From Nocardia mexicana NBRC 108244 (GTDB lineage Bacteria; Actinomycetota; Actinomycetes; Mycobacteriales; Mycobacteriaceae), in NCBI RefSeq assembly GCF_001613165.1, contig NZ_BDBV01000126.1, forward strand, positions 1 through 33,783: DNA of 33,783 bases, written 5' to 3'. A program made the translations under genes and the position numbers. Within the stretch, counting starts at the first letter, position 1, and every line of letters begins with the position of its first letter. The notes below the pieces were generated by a model. That model saw only the letters and a program-made list of their open reading frames with translations, searched no databases and had not been told where the DNA came from. Shown in pieces: positions 7,244 to 15,599 of the stretch.

Positions 7244-9583
7244 TCACAACGCTCGCTCTCGCATGACGCGGGCGACATCCATGCGCCGCACGAACCGCAG
7301 CGCGGGCAACTGGGACAGAGCAGCGGCGGCGAGGACCGCAGCGACGGCCGAGACGGTGGGCAGCGCGCCGAAAGTCGGGGCGAAGGCCAATCTGTCACTG
7401 CTGAGGGTGTGCAGGAACAGATAGGCCGAGACCGTTCCCGTAGCGAGGCCGATCGGAACGGCAAGTATTGTGGCGGTGAGGTTTTCGACCATCAGAGCTG
7501 TGGTGAGACGCTGTACGGAGACCCCAGCGGCCCGCAGCGCGGCGAGTTCTGTGGTGCGTTCGGCCATATTCGCGGTCATGGTCACGTAGATGACGGTGAA
7601 GGCGAGGGCGGCACCGAGGGCCAGCATGACCGCGGTGAAGATCCAGTACACGGCGAGGAACCTGTTGGCCTGATGCTTCAGGGAGTGGATGTCGGTATAG
7701 GTGACAACGCCAGGAATCGCGGTCGCGGCGGCGCGGACGGCGGCCCGGTCCGCGCCGTCCTCGAATCGGAGCAGGTATCCGGGGAGAGACGCGGGCGCGA
7801 TGGCGCGGACCGCGTCCTCGGTGGCATACAGCTGGGTGCCCATCGGTTCGTCTACCAACGCCGCCAGCCGCACTCGGTGGGGACTACCGAAAGTCGACGA
7901 CGTCACGGTGAGCAAGTCGCCGACTCGCACATTCAGCAAGCCGCTGAGGGCCTGCCCGGCCACGACCGCGTCGAGTGGCAGGCCGGATTCGCCGCTGGTG
8001 GTGCGGAATCCGTGCATGGTCGTGTTCGGCGGCAGCCCGGTCAGCGAGGTCGAGTAGGACTTCCCATCGGCCTGCACTGTTACCGACGCAATCCGGCCTG
8101 CTTCGATTGCCGATACGCCCGGCACGGCTTGCAGCTGCCCGGAGATGTCGCCGGACTTCGGATCTGTCTGGACGGTGGCGTCTTCGCGCTGGACCTGGTC
8201 GTACTGGACGTCGACCATGGTGTGCATGCTGGTGAAGACGCCGACCGAGGTCAGGATCAGCACCATGGCCAGGACGGTGCCGGTCATCGTGGACAGGGTG
8301 CGGCGGCGGTTCCGAGCCAGCGACCGCAACGCCATCCGCATCGTCGTGGGTAGCCGGACCCAGCGTGCCGCCCACCTGGCGGGTCGGCCCGGGTGGTGGT
8401 CGCCACGCATCGCTTGTGCGGGTGCGGTCCGGGCGGCGGCCAGCGCCGGAGCCAGTGCTGTCAGGCTGCCGGTCAGCAGACCGAGCGCGAATCCGACCGC
8501 GGCGGTGGAGATCCTGTGCGAGACAACGGTATCGGGGATGCCGATCGCCGACGTGTAGGCCGAGGTGACCGCAGAGGTCACGACCGCACCGAGCACCACG
8601 CCGGCCACGGCACCGAGTGCGGACACGATCGCGCCGTAGGCGACGTAGTGTCGCACGAGAACCCCGCGTCGCGCCCCCATCGCCAGCAGCGCGCCGATGA
8701 TCGGCCGTTCGGCACACACCAACCGGGTGATGAGCACATACTCGGTGATTCCGGCGGCGACGAGGAACAGCAGCGGAAACCCGACAGCGATCTTGGAGAA
8801 CCCGGTCAAGTTGCCGTGCAGGGACGCATTCGAGGGTTGCTCGGCCTGCGTCATCACGTCGTCCGCCCCCGCCGACCGCAGCCGTCCCACCAACGCGTCG
8901 CGGTCGGATCGCGTTGCGGTGGAGGTCATTTCGATCACGACCTGATTGCTGCCCGACTGCCCGGTCAGGTACGAGGTCCGCGGCTGCGGTGCGAAGAAGA
9001 CCGCGAAACTGTTCGGATCCCCGAGGACATCCTGACGGCTGCGGGCCGGCCACAGGTATTCGGGCGAACGCGCGATACCGGAAACCGTCACCGCATGCCA
9101 GGCGCTGCTGTCGAACACCCACAGCCGGTCACCGAGGTCGAGGCCGAACGCGTCGGCAGTGTGGTGCTCGACCACGACCTGGTCCCGTTTTCCGGGTTCC
9201 GGCAGCGCCCCGGCGGTTAGCGAGATGTCGTTCACCTCTGGCGCAGACGGCAATCCGATCACGCGACCGACCAGCTTCGTGGTGTCGACGATCATCGGCA
9301 CGTCGGCCTGAGTGCGTGTCGTGACCCGCGCGACGCCGTTCTCACCACGAATCGCCTCCGCGACGTTGTCCGCGTTGACAGCCGTGGCGGTGAGGTCGGC
9401 GAAATGCAACCTCTCATAGGTGCGCTCATAGGACACCGACAGGTTGCGGAACGAATCGTAGCTGGCGATGAACAGCAATACCCCGAGCAACACCATTACC
9501 GCGATCGCGGTCGATTGCCTGCCTCTACGCCGCAGGTCGCGGCGAATCTTGGTGAGCAGTGCCCAGCTTCGCGGCAGGTACAT
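7244..9583 (-). CDS. ABC transporter permease, FtsX/MacB type, double-domain
   Basis: A 779-residue membrane protein with two tandem FtsX-like permease halves. The first has a transmembrane segment near residues 24-44, a large extracytoplasmic region (about 45-250) and a three-helix bundle (about 260-390). A short cytoplasmic link containing TAPAQAMRGD leads to a second copy of the same layout ending near residue 779. This is the usual build of actinobacterial LolCDE/MacB-like exporters that move lipids, peptides or antibiotics by mechanotransmission. It starts six bases after the stop of the ATPase gene, so the two are co-transcribed and must be translationally linked. A ribosome site (GGTGGTGAGAG) lies inside the end of the ATPase gene. 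Substrate unknown. Confidence 0.9.
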   Translation of the reverse strand: MYLPRSWALLTKIRRDLRRRGRQSTAIAVMVLLGVLLFIASYDSFRNLSVSYERTYERLHFADLTATAVNADNVAEAIRGENGVARVTTRTQADVPMIVDTTKLVGRVIGLPSAPEVNDISLTAGALPEPGKRDQVVVEHHTADAFGLDLGDRLWVFDSSAWHAVTVSGIARSPEYLWPARSRQDVLGDPNSFAVFFAPQPRTSYLTGQSGSNQVVIEMTSTATRSDRDALVGRLRSAGADDVMTQAEQPSNASLHGNLTGFSKIAVGFPLLFLVAAGITEYVLITRLVCAERPIIGALLAMGARRGVLVRHYVAYGAIVSALGAVAGVVLGAVVTSAVTSAYTSAIGIPDTVVSHRISTAAVGFALGLLTGSLTALAPALAAARTAPAQAMRGDHHPGRPARWAARWVRLPTTMRMALRSLARNRRRTLSTMTGTVLAMVLILTSVGVFTSMHTMVDVQYDQVQREDATVQTDPKSGDISGQLQAVPGVSAIEAGRIASVTVQADGKSYSTSLTGLPPNTTMHGFRTTSGESGLPLDAVVAGQALSGLLNVRVGDLLTVTSSTFGSPHRVRLAALVDEPMGTQLYATEDAVRAIAPASLPGYLLRFEDGADRAAVRAAATAIPGVVTYTDIHSLKHQANRFLAVYWIFTAVMLALGAALAFTVIYVTMTANMAERTTELAALRAAGVSVQRLTTALMVENLTATILAVPIGLATGTVSAYLFLHTLSSDRLAFAPTFGALPTVSAVAAVLAAAALSQLPALRFVRRMDVARVMRERAL

Positions 9584-9589
9584 GGTCTC

Positions 9590-10321
9590 TCACCACCGGA
9601 TGGTGGAGATGTCCGGCGGGGAAGCGTTACGCACATCGAACTCCACCCTGCCGTCGCGCATCCGGACCACCCGGTCGGCGATGACGGCGGCCTCCTCGTT
9701 GTGCGTCACCATCACGACGCTGCATCCGGCACGGCTGGTGGCCCGCAACAGCCTCAGCACCCCGCGTCCGGTCGCGACATCCAGTGCGCCGGTGGGCTCA
9801 TCGGCCAGCACCACATCCGGATCGGTCGCGAGCGCGCGCGCCAGCGACACCCGCTGCTGCTGCCCACCCGACATCTGCCCCGGAAACGAATCGGCGCGAT
9901 CGGCCAGATCGACCGCGCACAACAATTCGTCCACGCGGCCACGGTCGCCGCGCCCAGTCATCTCGATGATCGCCAGGACATTCTCCCGCGCCGTGAGGCT
10001 GGGAACGAGATTGAAGAACTGGAACACGAAACCGATGTGCGCCCGCCGGAATTCCCCCAGCCGCTCCGGCCGCTGGCCCGAAATATCCTGTCCGGCAACA
10101 ATTATCGTGCCCGAATCCGCTGCTTCGGTACCGCCGACGACATTGAGCAGCGTGGTCTTCCCCGACCCGCTGGCACCGACGACCGCGACAAGCTCCCCCG
10201 GAGCGACATCCAGATCGACGTCGCGCAACGCCTGAACCGCGGCTTCGCCGGTGCCGTAGGTCTTGTTCACGCCCCGCAGCCGAATCTCCGCACGTCTCGC
10301 GGCAGCGGTCCGGGATGTCAT
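9590..10321 (-). CDS. ABC transporter ATP-binding protein (LolD/MacB type)
   Basis: A 243-residue ATPase with every expected motif: Walker A GASGSGKTT (49-57), Q-loop in FVFQFFNL (Gln101), signature SGGQQQR (151-157), Walker B VVLADEP (170-176), D-loop GALD and a switch His in MVTHNEE. The FFNLVPSLTARENV sequence after the Q-loop is typical of partners of FtsX-type permeases. The ATG at 10321 is supported by a GGAGG about eight bases upstream. The frame remains open further upstream to 10714, but that extension is Arg/Ser-rich and not protein-like. It is first in a two-gene operon with the permease. It could be controlled by the BTAD regulator nearby, which is speculation. Confidence 0.92.
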   Translation of the reverse strand: MTSRTAAARRAEIRLRGVNKTYGTGEAAVQALRDVDLDVAPGELVAVVGASGSGKTTLLNVVGGTEAADSGTIIVAGQDISGQRPERLGEFRRAHIGFVFQFFNLVPSLTARENVLAIIEMTGRGDRGRVDELLCAVDLADRADSFPGQMSGGQQQRVSLARALATDPDVVLADEPTGALDVATGRGVLRLLRATSRAGCSVVMVTHNEEAAVIADRVVRMRDGRVEFDVRNASPPDISTIRW

Positions 10322-11099
10322 TCGCCAGGTCCTCCGTCGCCTCCGCTGTCGTCGGGAATTCCGGCCGATCGACACAGCGGCACTGCCGATCCCGGGTTCA
10401 CTCGATCCGACATCTACCGGCCGGTGCGGCAAGTCCCATCGGGGCACCGCAACCACAGCGTGTCGGACACCTCGGGTCCGATGGCCCTGGGCCGCAGGAG
10501 CCGACTTCCGAGAGCTGGCAGATCCCCTGGGATCCTCGGCGGTACCATCCCCTGCCACTCCGAAATGTGGTGCCGGACAGGAAATCTCACCGAATCGGGA
10601 AGTCCGCTCGCCGCCGCGCAGCCGACGACCGGGTCGAGTAACCGCGCCGTCCCCGTTTCCAGCCGGATAGGGCGATCGGTTCGACCGGAGGTACGCCGTG
10701 CGCATGTTCGACATCCACGCTCGGCTACCGCGACCATGTCATCCTCCGGTAGTACATCTACTGCGGACAGCATTCGACTCTGCTGCAGGTGAGGTTACAC
10801 CGAAGGATGCGCCGTGAACTGGTTGTCCACAACATCTGTCGATATCTCCGCATCTCAGCTACGGGCCGCTCACCGGCGACGCGCGCCGCAACGCCAGCTC
10901 GACAAACTACTCGCGCCGCAAAGGTTCAACCAGTATTCATGCAGCAGGCAACTATTGCAGAAGACACTGCAGGTAGCGTCTCGAACTCGTGGCGCGTCGC
11001 CCGCGGCACATTGTCCGCGCGACAGATGAGGGGCCGCGTCCGGATGCCGCCGCGGGCGATCGCCCGGCACACCGGATCGCGTGGCGCGACTGACGCGCA
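10322..11099. other. Gene-poor region of about 780 bases upstream of the ABC operon
   Basis: No frame on either strand gives a recognisable protein. A minus-strand frame with ATG at 10737 has a GGAGG just before it and runs to 10414 (107 codons), but its Arg/Pro-rich composition does not resemble a family and I do not call it. Small inverted repeats are present: GTAG-TACAT-CTAC at 10749-10761 and TGCAG-AAGACA-CTGCA at 10956-10971. The motif GGCAACTATTGC at 10947-10958 nearly matches the core of the operator-like repeat at 12547-12571. It may be a regulatory region or decayed sequence. Confidence 0.4.
10749..10761. promoter_or_regulatory. Short inverted repeat, GTAG-TACAT-CTAC
   Basis: Four-base arms around a five-base centre, overlapping a second repeat AGTA-CATC-TACT at 10751-10762. 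The sequence is reminiscent of the GTAGTA-type sites bound by BlaI/CopY-family repressors, but the arms are short. It lies about 430 bases upstream of the ABC ATPase start. No BlaI-like gene is in the window. Confidence 0.15.
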
Positions 11100-11720
11100 T
11101 CAAGGGCCGGACTCTTCATTGCGTATCCACGCGGTATCCCACTGCGCAGCGCGGCGTCGCGAGACGAGCCACCGCGCGAACTCGATCACTCCCGCCGCGC
11201 CGAGGCAGACGACCACCAGGACCGTGAGAGCACTTCCCACGCCCGACCAGGCCGCCGCCATGGACGAGGACGGCGCATCGGCGATCGCCCCGTTGTTCTT
11301 GTCGACCCAGATCCCGATCCGGTCGCCCCGGACCGCGTCGACCGGTACCCGTGCAACTTTCGTCGACCGAACGCGGCTGTCCCAGCGCCACTGCAGAGCT
11401 GCCTCGGCCCGCTGGGCGGAACGTGCGTATCGGGCGTCGGCCATCACCGTCGCCGTCACAATCGAGCGTGTGGCCTTCTCGGACGACATTCGCCGCGCAG
11501 CCGCGCCGTAGTGCGCGGTCCCGACGGCACAGGCTATCGGCACGGCGATGACGCAGCACACGAGGGCGAACAGCGTGATCGCCGCCAGCAGACGGTCCGA
11601 GGTGCGCATCAGCGGGTTGCGGCTCCAGGGAACACTTCGCCACGCTCGCACCACCGACGAACTCGCCGACGATCCCTTCCGGCCGCACCACACGAGGGCG
11701 AATCGTAAGCGATACCGCAA
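11100..11720 (-). CDS. Rv1733c-family two-helix membrane protein
   Basis: A 206-residue protein resembling Mycobacterium tuberculosis Rv1733c. It shares the N-terminal WSRNPLMRTSDRLLAA block, a first transmembrane helix (about 47-68), an extracytoplasmic domain with GDRIGIWVDKNNGAIAD, and a second transmembrane helix (about 155-178) followed by a basic cytoplasmic tail. Rv1733c is a DosR-regulon dormancy antigen in M. tuberculosis; the biochemical function of the family is unknown. I place the start at the TTG at 11720 because the following MRYRLRF aligns with the beginning of Rv1733c as I recall it, and a GGTGG lies about ten bases upstream. A GTG at 11693 is an alternative. I see no DosR box upstream. 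Confidence 0.75.
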   Translation of the reverse strand: MRYRLRFALVWCGRKGSSASSSVVRAWRSVPWSRNPLMRTSDRLLAAITLFALVCCVIAVPIACAVGTAHYGAAARRMSSEKATRSIVTATVMADARYARSAQRAEAALQWRWDSRVRSTKVARVPVDAVRGDRIGIWVDKNNGAIADAPSSSMAAAWSGVGSALTVLVVVCLGAAGVIEFARWLVSRRRAAQWDTAWIRNEESGP

Positions 11721-11996
11721 CCGCTGTCACCACCGGACAAAATGCTTGTGGGCCAAAGGATCCGGCAGAGTTCCCATAGCTCGTCGGTTCGAGCCGCCCC
11801 GATCCGATGCTGTGGCGACGTCGGTCCGCATTCGTTCAGGCTTTGCGGGCGACAAGACGTTCGACGAGACCGGGGGCGGAAGTCAGCGTGGTCGCTGGCG
11901 ATGGCGAGCATGTGCTCGCTGATATCGAGCGCACCACCACCCGCGAAATCGCCCGGCCGGGCAGAAATGCTGTGAAATCGAATGGGCCACAAGATC

Positions 11997-12503
11997 TCAC
12001 GGCCGGGTGAGGCGGATTTGCACCATGGGCAACTCGGTCCCGCGGTCGTCGATCGGCGCACCGAGGGTGTTCTCGATCGCCGGCTTCATGGTGGCCCAAG
12101 CACGGGGATGCTGCCTGACGTAGGTGTGCAGAGCGGCTGCCGCCTCATCAGCGCCGAGGACGTGGGCGGTGGCGCGAGCGGGGCCGCGGCGACCGATCCA
12201 GACACGCGCTTGCGGGCTCGCCTGGAGGTTGCGGAACCACTGTGCGCGGGTACCGAACCCGGAGACGACGACATAGCTGCCGGGCTCTGGGCTAGCGATG
12301 ACTTCCAGTACGACGTAGCGCCGGGCGCCGGTTTTGCGGCCGATATGTTCGAGCATCAGCATGCGTGAGCCGAACAGAAATCCGAGCCTCGCCCGGTAGA
12401 GCCGGATCGGGGCACGCATCAACCGGCGATTGTGCAATGCCCGCGTTGCCGTATTGACAAGCATGTCTGCGATCGAAGACCGCGACCGGTGCGTCTGGGG
12501 CAT
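11997..12503 (-). CDS. Nitroreductase-family deazaflavin (F420)-dependent oxidoreductase
   Basis: A 168-residue protein of the Ddn-like split-barrel family. Typical segments are FLFGSRMLMLEHIGRKTGARRYVVLEV, YVVVSGFGTRAQWFRNLQASP and a C-terminal ELPMVQIRL strand. Family members use reduced coenzyme F420 to reduce quinones, nitroimidazoles or other small molecules at the membrane face. Cofactor use here is inferred from family. The ATG at 12503 follows GAGG with about eight bases of spacing. The strong inverted repeat at 12547-12571 lies 44-68 bases upstream of the start, a position expected for an operator overlapping its promoter. The marR gene is upstream on the same strand, 152 bases away, and may control it. 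Confidence 0.85.
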   Translation of the reverse strand: MPQTHRSRSSIADMLVNTATRALHNRRLMRAPIRLYRARLGFLFGSRMLMLEHIGRKTGARRYVVLEVIASPEPGSYVVVSGFGTRAQWFRNLQASPQARVWIGRRGPARATAHVLGADEAAAALHTYVRQHPRAWATMKPAIENTLGAPIDDRGTELPMVQIRLTRP

Positions 12504-12546
12504 GGGGTGACCTCGATTCGTGAGCCTCGCAGACCAACAGAATCGA

Positions 12547-12571
12547 GCATACGGCAACAATTGCTGTATGC
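12547..12571. promoter_or_regulatory. Operator-like inverted repeat upstream of the F420-type nitroreductase gene
   Basis: The left arm GCATACGGCAA and right arm TTGCTGTATGC are 11 bases each, separated by CAA. They match at 10 of 11 pairs, and the odd pair is G-T. The repeat is far stronger than expected by chance. It sits 44-68 bases before the start of the nitroreductase gene, so a dimeric repressor site is the best reading. The MarR protein encoded next door is a candidate binder. A transcribed hairpin is possible but there is no T-run. Confidence 0.55.
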
Positions 12572-12655
12572 ATGTTTCTGGTTGTGGGACCCACTGCGCA
12601 TCGAGATGTCGCGAGACGATCCACCGCATCAGTTCGACGATCCCTGCCTCGACTC

Positions 12656-13144
12656 CTATAGCTGATAGCTGTCGATGTCGGTTGCGGCGGAGGTTTCACC
12701 GCCTGCGGCACTGAACGCGGTGAGGGCACGGATCAACCCGGACCGGTCGTCGGCGGGCATGCGTTCGACGACCGCGGCGATCTCCCGGCGGCGTCGCGTC
12801 GTCACCGCCGCGACGATCTTGCGGCCGCGCGCGGTCAGCTCGATGATCAGCTCGCGCCGCGACTCCGGGTTCGGTGTGCGGTCGACGAGTCCGGCGGTGA
12901 CCAGCCGGTCCACCATCCGGGTCGCGGTCGACGGCTGGACGTTCAGGGCCGTGGCGAGGGCCGCGATCTTGGACGGTCCGCGGGTGGACAGGATCACCAG
13001 GGTGCGGAACTGGGGGATGGTGATCGTGTCGTCCACGTGCGCGATCGACTGCGCGGACAGCGCGACCAGCAGGCGGGACGCGGTCAGCAAGGCATCGGTG
13101 ATCTCGTCGACCGACTCCTCCGCTACCGCTTGCCGTCGCGCCAT
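12656..13144 (-). CDS. MarR-family transcriptional regulator
   Basis: A 162-residue winged-helix regulator. The DNA-binding region reads ITIPQFRTLVILSTRGPSKI, then ALNVQPSTATRMVDRLVTAGLVDR as recognition helix and following strand, then the wing NPESRRELIIELTARGRK. Flanking helices provide the dimer interface. MarR proteins are usually repressors released by small phenolic or oxidising ligands. I chose the ATG at 13144, which has GGAGG five bases upstream. ATGs at 13156 (after GGAAGG) and 13180 are alternatives adding up to 12 residues. It diverges from the YfhO-like gene across 147 bases that contain a candidate operator, so autoregulation and control of that gene are plausible. Confidence 0.88.
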   Translation of the reverse strand: MARRQAVAEESVDEITDALLTASRLLVALSAQSIAHVDDTITIPQFRTLVILSTRGPSKIAALATALNVQPSTATRMVDRLVTAGLVDRTPNPESRRELIIELTARGRKIVAAVTTRRRREIAAVVERMPADDRSGLIRALTAFSAAGGETSAATDIDSYQL

Positions 13145-13250
13145 GACAACCTCCATCCCGGGGCCTTCCAGTATTTCCATCCTGCCCCGTTCGTCCGGCC
13201 GTCGCCTGCACCGGTACCACGACGCCCGCGCGGGACACATGTAGATGGAA

Positions 13251-13263
13251 ACCATTGCATGGT
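13251..13263. promoter_or_regulatory. Candidate MarR operator between divergent marR and YfhO-like genes
   Basis: ACCAT-TGC-ATGGT is a perfect 5-base inverted repeat with a 3-base spacer, 29 bases upstream of the GTG start of the membrane protein gene and 107 bases from marR. That is a typical place for a MarR site controlling one or both promoters. The short arms limit confidence. Confidence 0.35.
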
Positions 13264-13291
13264 GCTCGTGATCGGGTAGTGTCTGCGGCTC

Positions 13292-15541
13292 GTGGGGATA
13301 CGTGCAGCGCTCGCACCGCGATCGGACGTGTTTCGATGGGGGCTGGCCACCGTTGCCGGCGTGGTCGCGGGGTATGCGTCGGTACTGCTGGCCAACCCTC
13401 GCCACTTCTACACCGACGACACCGAAGCCCAGTACGCACCACTGTGGGTAATGCTCGGCCGCCACCTGCGCGAGGGCCGATTCCCCGCGCTGGTGCCGTG
13501 GGAGTGGATGTCGGGCAACTACTCGATGGAAGAGGCGGGACTGTACAACCCGCCGCAGATGCTGGTCGACTTCATCGCCCCCTCGGTCGACAACCTCGCG
13601 GTGTATGCGACGGTGGTCAAGCTGGTCTTCTCGATCGTCGCGGCGCTCGGTGTGTTCCGGATCTGCCTCGCCTACGGCTCCAAGCCCGCGTGGGGAGCCG
13701 TTGCGGGAGTGGGTTTCACGCTGTCGGGCTGGTTCCTGTTCTTCGATGAAGCCAGCTGGGCGACCTCGCTCGCCGGGACCGCGTGGATGCTGCACGCGTG
13801 GGCGTCGGCAGTCCGATACACCCGCGGGCGTGGTGGGCCGATCCCGGTGTTCGTGTTCCTGTATCTGGCGATCTCGGTCCAATACATCTTCCCCGCAGTC
13901 GAATCCGCGATCATGATCGTCGCCGTGGCGGTCGGCGAGTTCGTCTACCTGCGCGCCTGGCGACCGGTGCTGCGGCTGATGCTGGCCGCCGGTTGTGCCG
14001 GACTGGCCGGACTGTCGACGTTCCTGCCGAGCATGCTCTCGTCGTCGGTGACCTGGCGCGGCAATCAGCGCATTCTCAATGATTCTTTCCTGGATGTGCC
14101 GTGGTCGGAATCGCTGAATGCCAGCCTGCCCAGCACGGTTCCGGCGTTCGAGGGCTGGTGGGGCTACGTCCAGCCACTGCCGATGGTGTACATCGCCTGG
14201 TTCCTCATCCCGCTGCTGGCCTTCATCGACTGGCGCGGCGTCCGGCGTGATGTCCGGGAATTCACCGGTCCGGCACTGTTTGCGCTCATCTTCCTGATGT
14301 GGACCGCCGGCCCCGGTCGCATCGGACCGCTGCGCTGGCCCGCTCGCGTGCTGCCGATGCTCGCGATCGGGTTGCTGGTGCTGGTGTGTGTGCTACTCAG
14401 CCGCTACGGCACGTTCGCGGATTGGCGCCGCCGCGGCATCGCCGCCGCCGTCCTGATCGGGCTGCTGTTCGTCCGAACCTTCAGCGCCGCACCACATCTG
14501 GTGGTTCGTCACCTCGTCGCCGTCGTCGTCGTGGCGGCACTGACGGCGGCGGTGGTGTGGGCGGCCCGCGCCCGGGGCACGGCACTGGCCTGTGTGCTGG
14601 CGATACTGGCGATGTTCCCCATCACCTACGACCAGGTCCGCGCCCAGGGTGCCACTCCGATGTCGTATCACTTCCCCGAACGGCGCTCCGATATGAGCGC
14701 CGCATTCCCCGACTTCTCCGGTGTCACACTGCAACTCGCCGACCGCGCACTGGTCGCACCGCAGGACGAGAGCGTCGACCGCGCCTGGGGATCGCTCGCT
14801 TTCGGCAACTACGCCAAGGCCATCGGCCTGGACTATGTCAACGCCTACAGCCCCATCGGCCACCGATGGTTCAGCGACATGCTGTGCATGGGCTGGAACG
14901 GCAGCACCTGCCCCGACGCCTACCGCCGCGCCTTCACCACCGAACCCACCACCGGCCGCACCATCGTGGACCTGATGAAGGTCGACCGCGTCGTGCTGCA
15001 ACGCGCCCAGTACCCCGACGCCCGCAACCACCCGGCACCACCAGGTTGGAATTGGATCGACTACCCCGGCCACGAACGCTACATCTGGGTGCTCGAACGC
15101 GTCACCGGCCCCATCTCCACCCACAAGGGCCTCCCCGCCGACACTCGCGGCGTCACCGCCACGTCCGTGGCGCGCGACAGCTTCACCAGCCACCTCCGCG
15201 TCAGCTCCGACACCGGCGGCCGGGTGGTATTCGCCCGGCTGGCCTGGCCCGGCTACCGCGCCACCCTGAACGGCCACGACATCGCATTCGACACCGTCGC
15301 AAAGACTTTCGCCGCCGTCGACATCCCGCCCGGAACACGCGACGCCGACCTCGTCCTCACCTGGCGTCCACCGGGCTGGAAGATCGGCATTGCCACCGCA
15401 CTCGCGGGTCTCCTCGGACTCGGCGTCCTGCAGTGGGCGTACCGCCGCAACCGCTACACCGACCCCGACACCCCGGGCGACGACCCCGCCGACACGCACC
15501 CGGACCGTGAACCCGGGCAGCTCGTCCCGGCCTCCGCTTGA
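13292..15541 (+). CDS. Large polytopic membrane protein, YfhO-like
   Basis: A 749-residue protein with about 11-13 predicted membrane helices in the first 440 residues and one near the C-terminus (IGIATALAGLLGLGVLQWAY). Between them is a soluble extracytoplasmic domain of roughly 260 residues. The early periplasmic loop has NPRHFYTDDTEAQYAPLWVM with acidic residues, and the layout is like YfhO/GT-C glycosyltransferases that move sugars from lipid carriers to cell-envelope polymers. The C-terminal WPGYRATLNGHDIAFDTV segment is a familiar YfhO tail strand pattern. The GTG at 13292 starts the protein a little before helix 1. It diverges from marR. Donor and acceptor cannot be deduced. Confidence 0.72.
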   Translation: MGIRAALAPRSDVFRWGLATVAGVVAGYASVLLANPRHFYTDDTEAQYAPLWVMLGRHLREGRFPALVPWEWMSGNYSMEEAGLYNPPQMLVDFIAPSVDNLAVYATVVKLVFSIVAALGVFRICLAYGSKPAWGAVAGVGFTLSGWFLFFDEASWATSLAGTAWMLHAWASAVRYTRGRGGPIPVFVFLYLAISVQYIFPAVESAIMIVAVAVGEFVYLRAWRPVLRLMLAAGCAGLAGLSTFLPSMLSSSVTWRGNQRILNDSFLDVPWSESLNASLPSTVPAFEGWWGYVQPLPMVYIAWFLIPLLAFIDWRGVRRDVREFTGPALFALIFLMWTAGPGRIGPLRWPARVLPMLAIGLLVLVCVLLSRYGTFADWRRRGIAAAVLIGLLFVRTFSAAPHLVVRHLVAVVVVAALTAAVVWAARARGTALACVLAILAMFPITYDQVRAQGATPMSYHFPERRSDMSAAFPDFSGVTLQLADRALVAPQDESVDRAWGSLAFGNYAKAIGLDYVNAYSPIGHRWFSDMLCMGWNGSTCPDAYRRAFTTEPTTGRTIVDLMKVDRVVLQRAQYPDARNHPAPPGWNWIDYPGHERYIWVLERVTGPISTHKGLPADTRGVTATSVARDSFTSHLRVSSDTGGRVVFARLAWPGYRATLNGHDIAFDTVAKTFAAVDIPPGTRDADLVLTWRPPGWKIGIATALAGLLGLGVLQWAYRRNRYTDPDTPGDDPADTHPDREPGQLVPASA

Positions 15542-15599
15542 CGGACGGCGCAAAACGAATTCATGCCGATCAAGCACTGGCACTGTCGAACCGACCCTG

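Noticed and set aside
6086..8353. A 755-codon plus-strand frame
   Set aside because: It runs over the methyltransferase and antisense to the permease gene. Its translation is Arg/Gly/His-rich and has no family features; it is a GC-driven shadow frame.
10414..10737. A minus-strand frame with GGAGG just before its ATG
   Set aside because: The start context is good, but composition is Arg/Pro-rich and no motif or family is visible; mentioned only in the region entry.
11737..11749. ACAA-AATGC-TTGT repeat upstream of the Rv1733c-like gene as a possible DosR box
   Set aside because: It does not match the GGGACT/AGTCCC pattern of DosR sites and the arms are only four bases.
11742..12010. Short frames between the Rv1733c-like and nitroreductase genes, one reading ALDISEHMLAIASDH like a methyltransferase fragment
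   Set aside because: The match is a few residues only, with no motif I loop and no neighbouring remains. Too weak for a pseudogene call.
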